A stretch of DNA of 27,868 nt from Zygnema cylindricum (GCA_037447655.1 JBBHKE010001711.1:1-27868); one strand, 5' to 3'. Counted from the stretch's first letter, positions 1 through 10,240 are shown. The notes: generated by a model not told the origin, from the letters alone. Program-made: numbers and translations.

Positions 1-471
1 ATATTCTAAGTCCTATACATATAAGTGAACCTGCAGCTGATCTACACCGTTGGTCGACCGGTACACTAAACCTTATCAAATGAAAAACCCGCCGTCAACC
101 ATACACAAATATTTACAACAAGCCTAAAACTAATAGCCGCTAAATTGAAATAGTAAGGGGTCAAAGTTTGTCCGCTGAAATGACGACGCAGTCAATATTC
201 CTCTTCCAAAAATGACGGCGAACTCCGTCCGTCGTCCACGGATTCTTTCATGACCGTAGGTGAATCGGAACCTCCATGTGTAAACCCGGTCCCCAAACAA
301 AACTATACTTTTCATCATTCAGAACACACAATCTTGACTTCTCCACGGATTGACACGTGTGCCAAGAGTGTACTCAACCTGTGTACTCCCTTCGGACTTA
401 CATACCACACTAAAATCCTTTCTACGATAAATCAGCATGCACACAAAAATGATTAGTCCAAAATCTCTTTC
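1..471. other. No gene seen
   Basis: I see no coding exon, RNA gene or recognisable transposon in this stretch; the short open frames are no longer than expected by chance. The first bases contain a 13-base motif (TTCTAAGTCCTAT at 4-16) that also occurs in the family-B LTR at 21718. Beyond that motif I could not extend a convincing alignment, so I do not call an LTR here. Confidence 0.6.
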
Positions 472-1701
472 TCACACACGAGATATAAAGAGGACTAAAG
501 GTTTATAAAACAACAGCCACAGACAACTTGGACCAGCAGCTTGGACCAGCCAAAGGTCAAAAACACAGAGGGGCTTTGGGGAGTTAGAAGAAAAAAATAG
601 ACAGGAAAGACAGGAAAGGGTACGCAGAGATACATTTGGCAAACAGACAAAGTAGACAAATAGAAAGAGTAGATTTGGAGGAAAGCCCACCAATACGCGG
701 CCCAAAGGAGTTCGGAATTCCAAAACAGAAGAGCCACGGCCGGTCAAAAGCGACCGTGAGTAGAGGAGGAGATTTGGGAAACTCCTCAAAAAAACCACCA
801 AGAGAAGGTGCAGCAGGTCAGGCCTAGACATTGGATGAGAATAAAGGCGGAGCCATGGAAAATAGTCTCCAAGGGCTCGGAGAAAAGTTAGACAAGACAT
901 TAGTGAAAACAACCATGGCATAACGAGTCAAACGGCTTCGGAGACTCTCACACACCATACGACGAAACGATGTCAATGTCGGAGAGCATTTCCCAAAACT
1001 AAGAAAACCTACCCATGGTAGAGTCAGCAGTTACCTTCATACACACACGAAGACCTCAACGTTTCTCATGTCATTTCGCCACAAATTTTAGCCGGTTCTC
1101 ACCTCATTCGAGAACCAAAAGTGGGAGGAGTCAAATTGGTAGGATGTGGTCAAAAAGCTAATTGCTAAAGATAGCTCCACCAAAGTGGTGATGCCTGAAA
1201 AGGTTTCCGAGAAAGAAACGGGCATCAAGGAGAAGAGCGGTTAGAGGAATTACCAATTAAATGACAGGGTAGAGACTAAGAAAACTAGTTAGAACACAAA
1301 TCACAAGAACTCTGTATGAGAAACGAGCATTCAGATCACAAAAAGAGACGATCAAAACAGAAAGGGGACAGGCAAAGAAACTAACGGTGGAGGAGAAGAT
1401 ATTAAAAATAGAGAGACCTCTCATGACCTCATTGTAAACCACGATCCAGACCGCATCATGATCTCAAACGCGAGCCTCTTTCAGACAGCAGATGCTAAAG
1501 AAGAACTCCCACAGTGGCAGAAAAAAAAGAGAACAAGGAAGAAAACAGGACCTCAATAAGTTATGGTAGCCGTCCGAGGAGAGTAATCAAGGGAGTCAGC
1601 CGAAACAATTTGCTCAATTTGTTGCTAACTCCATGCTGGACATTTTAAAGATATCCCCATCAGAAACCCCAGACAACAACGGCCCTGTCCATAGATCTGC
1701 A

Positions 1702-1770
1702 CACCCCAAAATCCAAAGCGTTGACACCCCAAAACCCGAAGCGTTGACACCCCGAAATCCAAAGCGTTGA
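1702..1770. repeat. 23-bp minisatellite, three copies
   Basis: Three head-to-tail 23-bp units start at 1702, 1725 and 1748. Each begins CACCCC and ends AAGCGTTGA, with one or a few substitutions between units. A fourth, broken start follows (CAGATTGA). No function is visible. Confidence 0.9.
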
Positions 1771-1824
1771 CAGATTGACTCCATACAATCCGAGACAAAT
1801 GGAACATGCAGACAGGACATTCAT

Positions 1825-2031
1825 GAGTTTAATTCATGACAGGACAATCAAGAGCTCAATTCCTTCACATTGAGAACTAAAGCAGCAAATAGATAGAGTG
1901 AACGGTTATTTTTGCAGACGCTGCGCATGAGTTTAATTCCTGACAAGAAAATCAAGAGCTGAATTCCTTCACAAAGAGAACTAGAGCAGCAAACAGATAG
2001 AGCGCACGGTTATTTTTGCAGACGATGCCGC
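1825..2031. repeat. 104-bp tandem duplication
   Basis: Two adjacent units start at 1825 and 1929 with an offset of 104 bases. Both begin GAGTTTAATTC and contain CGGTTATTTTTGCAGACG near the end. They differ at scattered positions, so the duplication is not recent. Confidence 0.88.
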
Positions 2032-2303
2032 ACAACAGGTGCAAGAATCAAGCTCAACTCGATCAAGGCGAGTACACTTTGCTCAAAGGGGCGCAATCAT
2101 GGAAACCATGACTCAAATTTAGGAATCTCACAACCCAGAAGTGAATTAAAAAGAAGTCCCAACACGATAGTCTCTCATCTGAATAGGAGATAAATGGGAA
2201 ACCTTACCATGAGGGGGTCAAAAGGGAGCTAGTGTCTCAGAACGGCACCACATCGATTAGTTGTTCCTCAAATTGGCTACAAACCACGACAGAGGAAATC
2301 TGT

Positions 2304-2548
2304 GGAGAGATCACAGAGAGTGCTCCAAATCAAATGAGCACTCTATTATCAGCCATCCGCAAGAAGGACGAGAAAAACGTCTTGCAAGAAAACGCCACAT
2401 TATCAAAAATCCGCAAGGAGGACGAGAAAAATGTCTTGCAAGAAAAGGCCGCGGAGAGATCACAAAAAGTGCTCCAAATCAAATGAGCACTCCAGTATCA
2501 GCAATCCGCAAGGAGGAAGAGAAAAACGTCCTGCAAGAAAAAGGCCAC
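2304..2548. repeat. Compound tandem repeat, 149-bp and 38-bp units
   Basis: A long unit beginning GGAGAGATCACA starts at 2304 and again at 2453, an offset of 149. It contains GTGCTCCAAATCAAATGAGC. Inside lies a shorter unit, ATCCGCAAG plus an AGAAAAA-rich part ending TGCAAGAAAA, seen three times from 2354, 2409 and 2504. The arrangement suggests duplication of the short unit followed by duplication of the whole block. Confidence 0.85.
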
Positions 2549-2751
2549 TTTGACCACTTTGATCGTCAGTGAAGCAAAAAGTCAAGAAAAACAAGGGGAG
2601 ATAGATCGCAAACTCACAATGCATGTTGACAGAAGAAAGCAAGAGACAAAAGAAAGTAGCACCAACGAACAAGCAGTTCAAAGTGTCTTTGCAAGTGTGT
2701 CAAACATGACCTCAAATGCATGCTAAAAAACAGGAAAAAGGGGAAAGAGAT

Positions 2752-3405
2752 GTAGAAATAAGTGATTTCTTAGGTATTTCCTAGGTTTTGCATTAGAAAA
2801 GAAAAGAGTTAAATAAATCAGGTTGCCTGACTTCTTCTCTCTCTCTCTCAAGTCCCCATACTTGTCTTAGTCACTTAAAGCTTAGGAGAGAGAGAGGTAG
2901 CCATGGCTTAGGAAGGGGAAGGTAGGAAGACATGGGAAAATAAAATGACAAAGTCCGTCTTACAGAAAAAGGTGAGTCCAGTAGTACTCTAACCTTTGAC
3001 CGACACTGCTAGACGTAGCCGTCTGCTGTAACCGGTAAGTCATAGAAGTTCGTTGAAGTATAAAGGGCTTGATAATTACTTAAAGGGTAACAATGTACCA
3101 TAAGTCATTTAACTGGTTATAGGGACATAGTATAACATAGAACCAGCTGTTCGGTATCCAACACAAAACAAATGTACCGGAGATTTGATTCAACGGCGGA
3201 CATTAAATGCTGGTCTACATCGGACATTTTGCATGTAAGGCGACATCGCGAAATGGTCATGTTGGCGGTTTACGGACATAGCGTCACCGGATGACACGCG
3301 GTGAACTTTCAATGTTTTGCGGACTTTAGGGAGTACACTAAAACGAGTACAAAAGTGACACCCTTCCCAAGTCAACGCGTACCTTGCTTTAAAATTTAAA
3401 CCTAA
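2752..3405 (+). repeat. Family-B LTR, copy 1, 3'-truncated
   Basis: The start TGTAGAAATAAGTG matches the LTR start of the intact copies (TGTAGAAATTAATGG at 21281). Collinear similarity to the LTR at 22502-23262 follows: a TATTTCCTAGGT block, a CT-rich block, GCCATGGCT at about 2902, a decayed tRNA-like part with TAACCGGTAAGTC near 3029, AGGGCTTGATAATTA at about 3065, and GGCGGTTTACGGACAT then CCGGATGACACGCGG near 3264-3301. By eye it is the most diverged copy. Similarity fades after about 3340, and copia A coding sequence begins abruptly at about 3407, so the 3' part is missing. Confidence 0.72.
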
Positions 3406-3406
3406 C

Positions 3407-5746
3407 TTGGGGGGGGCGCCGTCTGTCATTTGCAATTATTGCAAAAAGCTAGGACACACGGCAACCGAATGTCGCAAGTTGGCACGCAAAAAAGCAGCAG
3501 AGGCGTCAAATTCCAATTCCAACGGTGAAGCCAAAACGGCTCACGTTCTCCCCACTCCTACTCCACTTCCCCAATCCTCCCTGCAACTTGTTTTTCCCCC
3601 AAATTTTCCGTACCATTACCCTTATCCTCCTCCATCCCAATTTCCACATCACTCCACCCCCTTTGCCGTCGCTCATTTCGCGTCATACAATCCCCATTGG
3701 CCAATCCCTCCACCTCTCCCTTCTTTTTTGTCTAATCCTCCTCTCGCATCCGCAAATCCTTCTGGTCCTCCCCCAGCTCCGAAATTTGGCTACGGAAATC
3801 TCGCCCACGCCGGTCTGGACGTTTCTTTTACACCTGGGTATGCATTTTTATCTCAAGCCACGCATAATGATTGGATCATCGATAGTGGTGCCAGTCTTCA
3901 CCTCTCTCCTCGAATCGATCGGTTTACACATTTAACTCTTTTACTCTCCCCTATGCAGATACGTTTAGGGGACGACGGCATACTATTGGCCACTCACTCT
4001 GGCCACGTCCGCGTTCCAAATTCCTCGATCCACATTGAGAATGTCCTTATATTCCTTGGCTTAGCTCGGAATTTATTTTCTGTGCGAGTCGCTATGACTG
4101 ACGGCGTTAAAGCTGAGTTTGATGAAGATAGCGTTCAATTTTTAAGCAAAAAGGACAATATTAGCGTAGGTCTTGGAATAGCAAAAGACTCTATGTATTT
4201 TTTACAATCCTACAATCCTAAAAATCTTTTTGCATCAAGTGTTAGCGTCCCTTTTGCTTTAAATGCTTGTGCAGACGATTTTTCCCTTTGGCATTTACGC
4301 TATGGGCATTTAAATAGCGCTAGTTTAACTTCTTTGCCCAAACTTGTAACCGGAAGCAACTCTTTTTCTAACAAAAAATTGAATTTTTGTCATGGGTGCA
4401 TTCAAGGCAAAATGCCTCGTCATTCTTTCCCTATCAGTACTACCATTATCACGGAAACACTTGCTCTCATTCACGCCGACGTATGCGGTCCCATGCGCAC
4501 ATGCAGTTTTGGCGGCTCCTTGTACTTTATTTCTTTCATCGATCATGCCACCCGCTTTTCCCATGTGTATACTATTTGTCATAAATCTGACGTTTTTGCA
4601 CGTTTTCAGGAATTTAAAGCGCTTGCAGAAAATTTTCACAACAAGGTCATTCACGCCGACGTATGCGGTCCCATGCGCACACGCAGTTTTGACGGCTCCT
4701 TGTACTTTATTTCTTTCATCGATCATGCCACCCGCTTTTCCCATGTGTATACTATTTGTCATAAATCTGACGTTTTTGCACGTTTTCAGGAATTTAAAGC
4801 GCTTGCAGAAAATTTTCACAACAAGCGCATCAAGGCTTTACGCACTGACAACGGTGGCGAGTTTATGTCTCACCAATTCTCCTCCTTCCTCGCTCACCAT
4901 GGCATCTCGCACCAGTTGAGTGCACCATACACTCCTCTGCAGAACGGCGTTGTCGAAAGGTACAATCGTACTTTAGCGGAAATGGCTCGATCTATGTTGT
5001 ATTTTGCAAATTTGCCTTTTTCTTTTTGGGCTGAGGCAACCATATGCGCTAACTATCTTCTTAACTTGTGCGCGACAAGTGCTAGGCCTAACATTACCCC
5101 CATGGAAGCATGGTCCTCTATAAAACCCGATGTCGGCCACCTTCGTACCTTCGGTTGCGAAGCGTGGTATAAAGACCTCACCCATTCTACCGGGAAATGG
5201 GGTGCTCGCGCGTTTCGTGGAACGTTTGTAGGGCATCCCCCTAACTCAAAAGCCTATCGCATTTGGTGCCCTTCGCGTTGTCGTGTGATCACCACACGTG
5301 ACGTTGCTTTTAACGAAACCCCCCTTCTCCAAACTCTCTCCCGTCCTCCCCTTCCATCCTCTCATGTCGATCTCACCTCTTATCCCTCTCTTTGTGATTT
5401 CCCAACCCCCATCCAATCCCCACCCGACTTTATTTCTCTCTCAGTTCCCGCACTTTCTCCACCTCCACTCCCCTCTCTTCATCCTACCCCTATTATCAAT
5501 GACCCCATCATCTCAAATGATCCCTCTCCCTCCCCATCTCGGTCCTCTCAACTTACCCATGACGATGATCCTCTCTTTTCCTCTCTTCCGTCCACTATAC
5601 TCCCTCCCCCTCCCCTCCTTTCAGATCCCCACCCTCTTGTATCCCCCAGAGATATCTCCCCTGATACATCTCGTCGATACCCGACCAGATCTCGTGGTCC
5701 TCCGTCTCGCCTCATTGAGACCATGGGTCATGCATCCCTTGCTTGA
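3407..5746 (+). pseudogene. Copia A gag (C-terminal end), protease and integrase
   Basis: Polyprotein fragment of 779 residues. A CCHC zinc knuckle (C9, C12, H17, C22) packages RNA in intact elements. A proline-rich linker follows, then the aspartic protease active site D159-S-G-A-S, a GAG-pre-integrase HHCC-type zinc finger (LWHLRYGHLNSASL with CHGC), and the integrase core. The catalytic triad is present: Asp at 4478-4480 and again at 4658-4660, Asp at 4847-4849 (TDNGGEF) and Glu at 4955-4957 (NGVVERYNRT), with 35 residues between the last two. The first Asp is doubled by an in-frame 180-bp duplication. A Ser/Pro-rich tail leads to a stop at 5744. There is no genuine start codon: the N-terminal part of gag is deleted, so I call it a pseudogene although the frame is open. 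No expression signal is visible upstream. Confidence 0.93.
4467..4825 (+). repeat. 180-bp in-frame tandem duplication in integrase
   Basis: Copy 1 runs 4467-4646 and copy 2 runs 4647-4825, with an offset of exactly 180 bases (60 codons). By eye they differ only at 4502/4682 (T/C) and 4512/4692 (G/A). The unit encodes the stretch from HADVCGPM to AENFHNK, which includes the first catalytic Asp. Near identity says it is far younger than the LTR divergence, or a local assembly artefact. Confidence 0.95.
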
Positions 5747-5796
5747 GCTTATTCAACTAGTGCCTTGCCTCTCTCATCTCCACTCCTCTTTCTCTC

Positions 5797-7337
5797 AAAT
5801 TCGCTCTCAAACGCCTTGACTCTCATCTTTGGAAAAGTGCAGTTGACGCAGAGTATTCCGCCCTTATATCCAACAACACTTGGAATCTTGTTCCTCTTCC
5901 TTCAGGTCGCAAAGCCATCGGTTAAAAATGGGTTTTTCGCGTTAAACAAAAAGCGGATGGTTCCGTCGACAAATACAAAGCCCGATTGGTAGCCAAGGGA
6001 TTCTCTCAAATTGAAGGTATAGATTTCACTGAAACTTATGCTCCAGCTGCTCGTCTCACGTCGATTCGCGCTCTCTTTGCATTAGCTGTTGAACATGATT
6101 TCCATATTCATCAAATGGACGTTAAAAATGCCTTTTTGAACGGTGTCCTCTCAGAAAACATTTATATGCAGCAACCCGAAGGGTATGTGTCCCCTGGCTC
6201 TGAACACTTAGTCTGTCACCTCATCAAAACAATATACGGTTTGAAACAATCTCCTCGTGTTTGGAACCAAACTATCGATGCCACTTTGAAGAAAGAAGGC
6301 TTCACTCGCATTGACGCTGACTTTAGCATCTATTCTCGTGGCTCCGGTGCTTCTTTAATTATCGTTGCTATTTTTGTTGATGACCTCATCCTTGTTGGTG
6401 CGTCTCTTTCTGAAATTTCCAGCGTTAAACTCCTTCTTCAACGTCATTTTGACATGAGTGACCTCGGTGAACTCACATACTACCTTGGAATCCAAGTCCT
6501 CTGTAATAGCTCGACTAAGACACTTTGCCTCTCCCAGGAAACCTTTGTCTCTGATCTCCTTGACCGTTTTGGTATGGCCGATAGCTCTTCTATCTCTACC
6601 CCTTTGGATGCCAATTCTCCTCTTGTCCCCTCCACCGACACCCTCCTCTCCCTTCCGCTCCATGCCACTTACCGCTCTATGGTGGGCGCTCTTATGTATG
6701 CCATGCAAGCCACTCGGCCAGATATTGCTACAGCGGTTACAAAACTTAGTCAATTTCTTCAGAGGCCTTCTCCAGATCATCTTGCGGCTGCTAAACGAGA
6801 GTTTAGGTATCTGCAAGCACTAAATCCTTCTGCCTCACTTACTCCTCTTGTTCTACTGCCCTCATCGGTTTTGTTGACTCTGATTGGGCGCAAGATGAGC
6901 TTTCCCGCCGTACTACTACTAGCTCATGTTTTTTCTTTGGGAATGGGCTTATCTCTTGATCTTGCAGGAAACAATCTACTACAGCTTGCTCCAGTACTGA
7001 GGCCGAATACATGGCTGCCTGCCATGCCGCTAAGGAAGCTGTTTGGCTTCGAACCCTTCTCACCAATCTTGGTTTTCCTCCACCCGGACCCACTCCCATC
7101 TACTCCGACTCTCAAGGTGCCCTTGCTTTGATCAAGAATCCAGTTCACCACAAGCGCACCAAGCGCATCGACATCTAATATCACTATTTTCGGGAGCGTG
7201 TCGAGGATGGAACCCTTCAATTTCTCTATGTGAAATCTGCGGATGAAGTTGCTGACTTTCTCACCAAAGCTCTTCATCGCCCCCATTTTGAGCAGCATTG
7301 TTTCTCCTCCAGCCTTCGTCCTCCACCTTCCTCTTAA
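5797..7337 (+). pseudogene. Copia A reverse transcriptase and RNase H
   Basis: RT begins in a frame different from the preceding ORF (recognisable from HLWKSAVDAEYSAL at 5824). TAA at 5923-5925 replaces the Cys of the usual GCKWVF motif. After it the frame is open: KARLVAKGFSQIEGIDF, the first catalytic Asp region HQMDVKNAFLNG, YGLKQSPRVW, and the active site FVDD (6373-6384). A single base appears lost at about 6817 (CAAGCACTAAA where CAA-GGC-ACT-AAA is expected), moving RNase H to another frame. RNase H keeps its acidic residues: Asp at 6876 or 6882 (VDSDWA), Glu at 6999 (STEAEYMA), Asp at 7107 (YSDSQGA). A second TAA at 7176-7178 falls in KRIDI*YHYFRE. The frame ends at TAA 7335-7337. In life this converts element RNA to DNA; here it is dead. 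Confidence 0.93.
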
Positions 7338-7390
7338 TTCTACCAATTACCCTTTATTTTTCATCTAAATTGCTCCTTTGTAGTTTTAGA

Positions 7391-7401
7391 TTGAGGGAGG
7401 G
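7391..7401 (+). other. Polypurine tract of copia A
   Basis: TTGAGGGAGGG lies immediately upstream of the LTR start TGTTAAGGG at 7402, the position where plus-strand DNA synthesis is primed in LTR retrotransposons. Confidence 0.85.
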
Positions 7402-7440
7402 TGTTAAGGGTAATTTCCGGTCAGTTTCCGTACGTCAACC

Positions 7441-7634
7441 TTAGTCTCATTTCGTCTTATGTCAACCGAGACCGTACTCCACTTATTCAAGTAGGGTCTC
7501 GTCAACTTAGTCTTTTGTCCAACGAGAACAAAGACCGTACTCCACTTATTCGAGTGCGATCTCGTCCACTTTAGTCTCATTTGTCCTATGTGAACAAAAC
7601 CGTACTCCACTTATTCAAATGTGGTCTTATAATT
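7441..7634 (+). repeat. Three ~65-bp tandem repeats in the U3 part of LTR A
   Basis: Units start at 7441, 7507 and 7571 (TTAGTCT). Each carries ACCGTACTCCACTTATTC at 7471, 7534 and 7599. In copia elements such as Tnt1 and Tto1, tandem U3 repeats act as enhancers; that role here is inferred from position only. Confidence 0.88.
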
Positions 7635-7726
7635 GTACTTTTGGTCTTATTCTTTCCTTTTCTTTTCGTCGGTCAACTTTGTCTAATAGATTACATCTTT
7701 GTGTAGCCTGGACTCCAGTGAGTTTG

Positions 7727-7844
7727 GAGCTAAAAGAATCACTAAAAATGATCAACTAAATGAGTTGATATTAATTGGCAAAGTCGAGCTAAAAGAATCA
7801 CTAAAAATGATCAACTAAATGAGTTGATATTAATTGGCAAAGTC
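7727..7844. repeat. 59-bp perfect tandem duplication
   Basis: Units 7727-7785 and 7786-7844 are identical as far as I can read, beginning GAGCTAAAAGAATCAC and ending GGCAAAGTC. It lies within family-B LTR copy 2 and lengthens it relative to the other copies. A perfect copy inside an otherwise diverged LTR means the duplication is recent. Confidence 0.95.
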
Positions 7845-8356
7845 TGCTGATTTATACAGGTGCTCTTTGGGTGAGAGGCGGCTACCTACCAAAATATTAT
7901 AAGTCCTAAAACTCCTCTCTAAGCCCCCTAGTGTTGAGGTTCGAACCAATCATATGCCTATGCCGTACAAGAAAGTATAAGTGTCGGAGTACTTTTTATA
8001 CTGTCCCAAACAACATCACCATAATATGACATTTGTCACATCTGGACTTGTTATCTTGCGTTCCGGAGATCTTACAATCCTGTAGGATATTGCTACGTGT
8101 CAAATGGAGTGGTGGCGGCTAAAAAAGGCAGGGCGACCATTTTGAAATTTGGGCTCGCACCACGGGTGTTGATGAAGACAGACATTTAATACTAATCGTT
8201 AAAATAAAATGTTGTTTCGTTAATTCTGTATGGTCTAGAATTCGTGCAGTCTAATTCATTTCCTTGTATAGTTGGTCGCGTGATTTGTTAGATGAAACTT
8301 GTTGCGTCACTTATGTTTATATATTTATTGTACCCTATATACTCTAACACTGGTCC

Positions 8357-8425
8357 TAGACTATAGGATAAAGCTATTGGCTATCTGAATCTTGACAAGC
8401 ACTAGGTACCAAGATCAATTCCTGG
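8357..8425 (+). other. tRNA-like segment in LTR B copy 2 (decayed)
   Basis: An A-box-like TAGACTATAGG (8357-8367) is followed about 45 bases later by a B-box-like AGATCAATTCC (8412-8422). The latter sits in a T-arm-shaped CCAAG / ATCAATT / CCTGG. It is homologous to the better-preserved segments at 22208 and 22566. There is no anticodon arm or acceptor stem, so it is not a functional tRNA gene. It lies antisense to the LTR that carries it. Confidence 0.5.
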
Positions 8426-8696
8426 GTCCGTCAAGTCTTTTTTAGTAAGCCTACCAATACTACAGCCTGTCTCTCTTTGGGCAGCCATGGCTCTAGCTTC
8501 CTTTCCAACTTTGAGTGACTGCGACAAGTGTGGGGGTTTGGAGAGTGGAGCAAGAGGCAGGCTGCCTTTGTTGACTTCCTCTTATTAATTTTTCCTTTAT
8601 ATAGACCTAGAAAATACATACATTTCAACAAACTTTTTATTTGAGAAAATTTGGATATTTCTTTTGTGTTTGACTTAGGGGAGTCGAGCCCTTACA

Positions 8697-10240
8697 AGGG
8701 TGAGGAAAGTCATATGTGTTAAGGTTCAAATTGACTATTGTTTTTATGCAAAGTGAAAAAGTAAATTTTATCCCATAGGGCTTCCGGTAGATGTTTAATT
8801 CTGTGTGCCAGTGGAATCCACAAAGTTACTAGAGATTTAGAATCTTACCTAAAGAATCCTAAAACAGTGAGAGGAAATCCTAAGCGAGAAGACAAAAGAG
8901 GTGGTAGTAAAGAGAGAACCAGAAACATTCTCTTAGTCATTGTTGGGCTAGGTAGCACGGACAAAGTCCTAGTAACTAGTTTCAATGACAAGAAAGTCGA
9001 AACCCTGCATAGAGAGAGAGGAGAGAGGGAGATCACGAATAAGTTTGTAGCGACAAAAACCATGCAAAAAGTGGAATAGTGGCAAAGGAACGCGAAGGCA
9101 GCAAACCACATGCTAGACATCTCACAAAAACAAAGAGTCTATGGGACTTTTGTAGCGGATGCATTGGTGAGCAAGGTGTAGAGAGAAGGCAAAAACAAAA
9201 AGAAAAACTTTATGCAGAAAAGAAAGAAAAAAAAACGCAAAATAGTGGGAGAAAGAAGAAAGAACCAGAAGTTAGAGAAGTGAACTTACTAACATGCAGG
9301 TACACCATCAGATGTACAGTTGAGAAGGTGAAGTACAGTTTAGAAGGTCAGTAGGAGTCACCACCACCATTCTCCAATGCCCTCCTCTATCGATGGGAGG
9401 AAGACTCTTCATCAACGGAATTTCAGAAAAATCTGTCAAATCAATTAGAAACGCCACAAGAGAGAGCAAGAAACATTTGTGAGGCGGTGAAATTGGTGTC
9501 AACATCGATACAGGTGCCGAAAAATAACAAAGAGGATGAACTAAGACTCAAGCGCGAGGTTGATCAGAAGAGCAAAGAAAAAACTGAAAAGAGGAGAAAA
9601 GAAAACACTAACAGTTTTGAGAATCTTGGAGCATTCGGGTCAATTAGAGAGGCGAATATCCCAAAAGCGACAAACAATGTCTTACCTCAAGCAAGGAAGA
9701 TATGGCCGAAAGAAATAGAGAGTGCAAGGAAACAGATCATCACTCTCAACGCTTCATCCCTTGGAGAAGGAGGAAGTGGACGTGCACATAGAAGTCCACA
9801 ATTGACATCAGAGGTCAAAATTAGAAAATCCAAAAATCTACCACAACTCATTTAAGTGGAGAAGATTGGAGAACACGAGGTAAAATTCAAGAAAAATCCT
9901 AGCATTGATTTGCTGCACGCAAAAGAACAAGAGAGTGGGAGCAATCACAGGAGAGAATTGGTCGGAAATTAATGTACAGTTTGGCAATAGTGGGAGATTT
10001 GGGATCTCCTCCACTATGCACTTCACAGAAATCCATCAAGTTCAACACTAAATCTGCAAGCAAAGAAACCCAAATGTTAAAAGAGTTGAAAAGGGATAGA
10101 GGAGTGTTGATGTAAAAATCATTGAGAGATGCGTTGTTGGGAAAGTTCATGGAAAAAGAAACAATCAAGTAGGCAGCTAAGGAGGGAGTAAGTTACACTT
10201 ACCTTGAGGAGGAAGAAAGTTCATGTTATGATATAGGGGG
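8697..10240. other. No gene seen; purine-rich non-coding stretch
   Basis: From about 8860 to 10200 the + strand is rich in A and G. The + frames at 8867-9079, 9079-9354 and 9487-9855 encode only Lys/Glu/Arg-rich low-complexity peptides in different frames, with no recognisable domain. I see no RNA gene and no transposon end. It resembles 0.5-2.7 kb in composition. Confidence 0.5.

Larger units (their letters stand above)
472..2751. other. Purine-rich non-coding stretch, probable decayed repeat DNA
   Basis: The + strand is strongly biased to A and G over about 2 kb, with many stops in every frame and no recognisable domain. The pyrimidine-rich minus strand produces long Ser/Leu/Phe-rich open frames (for example 472-921) that are composition artefacts. 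Three tandem-repeat arrays sit inside (near 1.70, 1.83 and 2.30 kb). A decayed internal region of a non-autonomous retrotransposon is possible but not shown; a similar purine-rich stretch lies at about 8.85-10.2 kb. Confidence 0.45.
7700..8630 (-). repeat. Family-B LTR, copy 2, solo, inside LTR A
   Basis: On the minus strand it starts TGTTGAAATGTATGT (8630 downward) and ends GGCTACACA at 7700. Collinear landmarks shared with the LTRs at 21-23 kb, read on the + strand, are: AAAAGAATC, TACAGGTGCTCTTTGGG at 7857, AAGTCCTA near 7901, CTACGTGTCAAATGG at 8093, a tRNA-like part at 8357-8425, GCAGCCATGGCTCTAGCTTC at about 8481, TGACTGCGACAAGTGTGGGG at about 8516, and AGACCTAGAAAATAC at 8603. Flanks ATCTT (7695-7699) and AACTT (8631-8635) match at 4 of 5 bases, as expected for an aged 5-bp target-site duplication. 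No internal element sequence accompanies it. Confidence 0.78.
3407..8696 (+). mobile_element. Ty1/copia retrotransposon A, 5'-truncated and dead
   Basis: Domain order is gag zinc knuckle, aspartic protease, GAG-pre-integrase, integrase, reverse transcriptase, RNase H, polypurine tract, 3' LTR. Integrase before RT defines Ty1/copia (Pseudoviridae-type) rather than gypsy. The 5' LTR, primer-binding site and most of gag are missing: coding sequence starts a few residues before the zinc knuckle, directly against a family-B LTR fragment. Coding is broken by a stop and a frame change after integrase, a TAA in RT, a one-base deletion before RNase H, and a TAA late in RNase H. The 3' LTR is split by a family-B LTR. 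It cannot transpose on its own. Confidence 0.93.
7402..8696 (+). repeat. 3' LTR of copia A, split by an insertion
   Basis: Starts TGTTAAGGG right after the polypurine tract. Sequence 7402-7699 is followed by the inverted family-B LTR. I place the remainder at 8631-8696 because it ends CCCTTACA, close to the inverse of the start. Without the insertion the LTR would be about 360 bp, an ordinary size for a copia LTR. The 5' LTR is absent from the window, so the end at 8696 cannot be confirmed by comparison. Confidence 0.7.

Noticed and set aside
472-921. 149-residue minus-strand ORF
   Set aside because: Leu/Ser/Phe-rich artefact of a purine-rich strand, with no domain and no continuation.
4325-4819. 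164-residue minus-strand ORF with an internal repeat
   Set aside because: Shadow of the duplicated integrase segment on the + strand.
5744-5925. Programmed frameshift or readthrough between integrase and RT of copia A
   Set aside because: A stop, a frame change and then a further TAA inside a conserved RT motif are better explained by decay; copia elements normally use one frame.
2752-8630. A large terminal-inverted-repeat transposon enclosing copia A
   Set aside because: The inverted ends are two independent LTR B copies; the right one has its own target-site-like flanks inside LTR A, and the left one is truncated.
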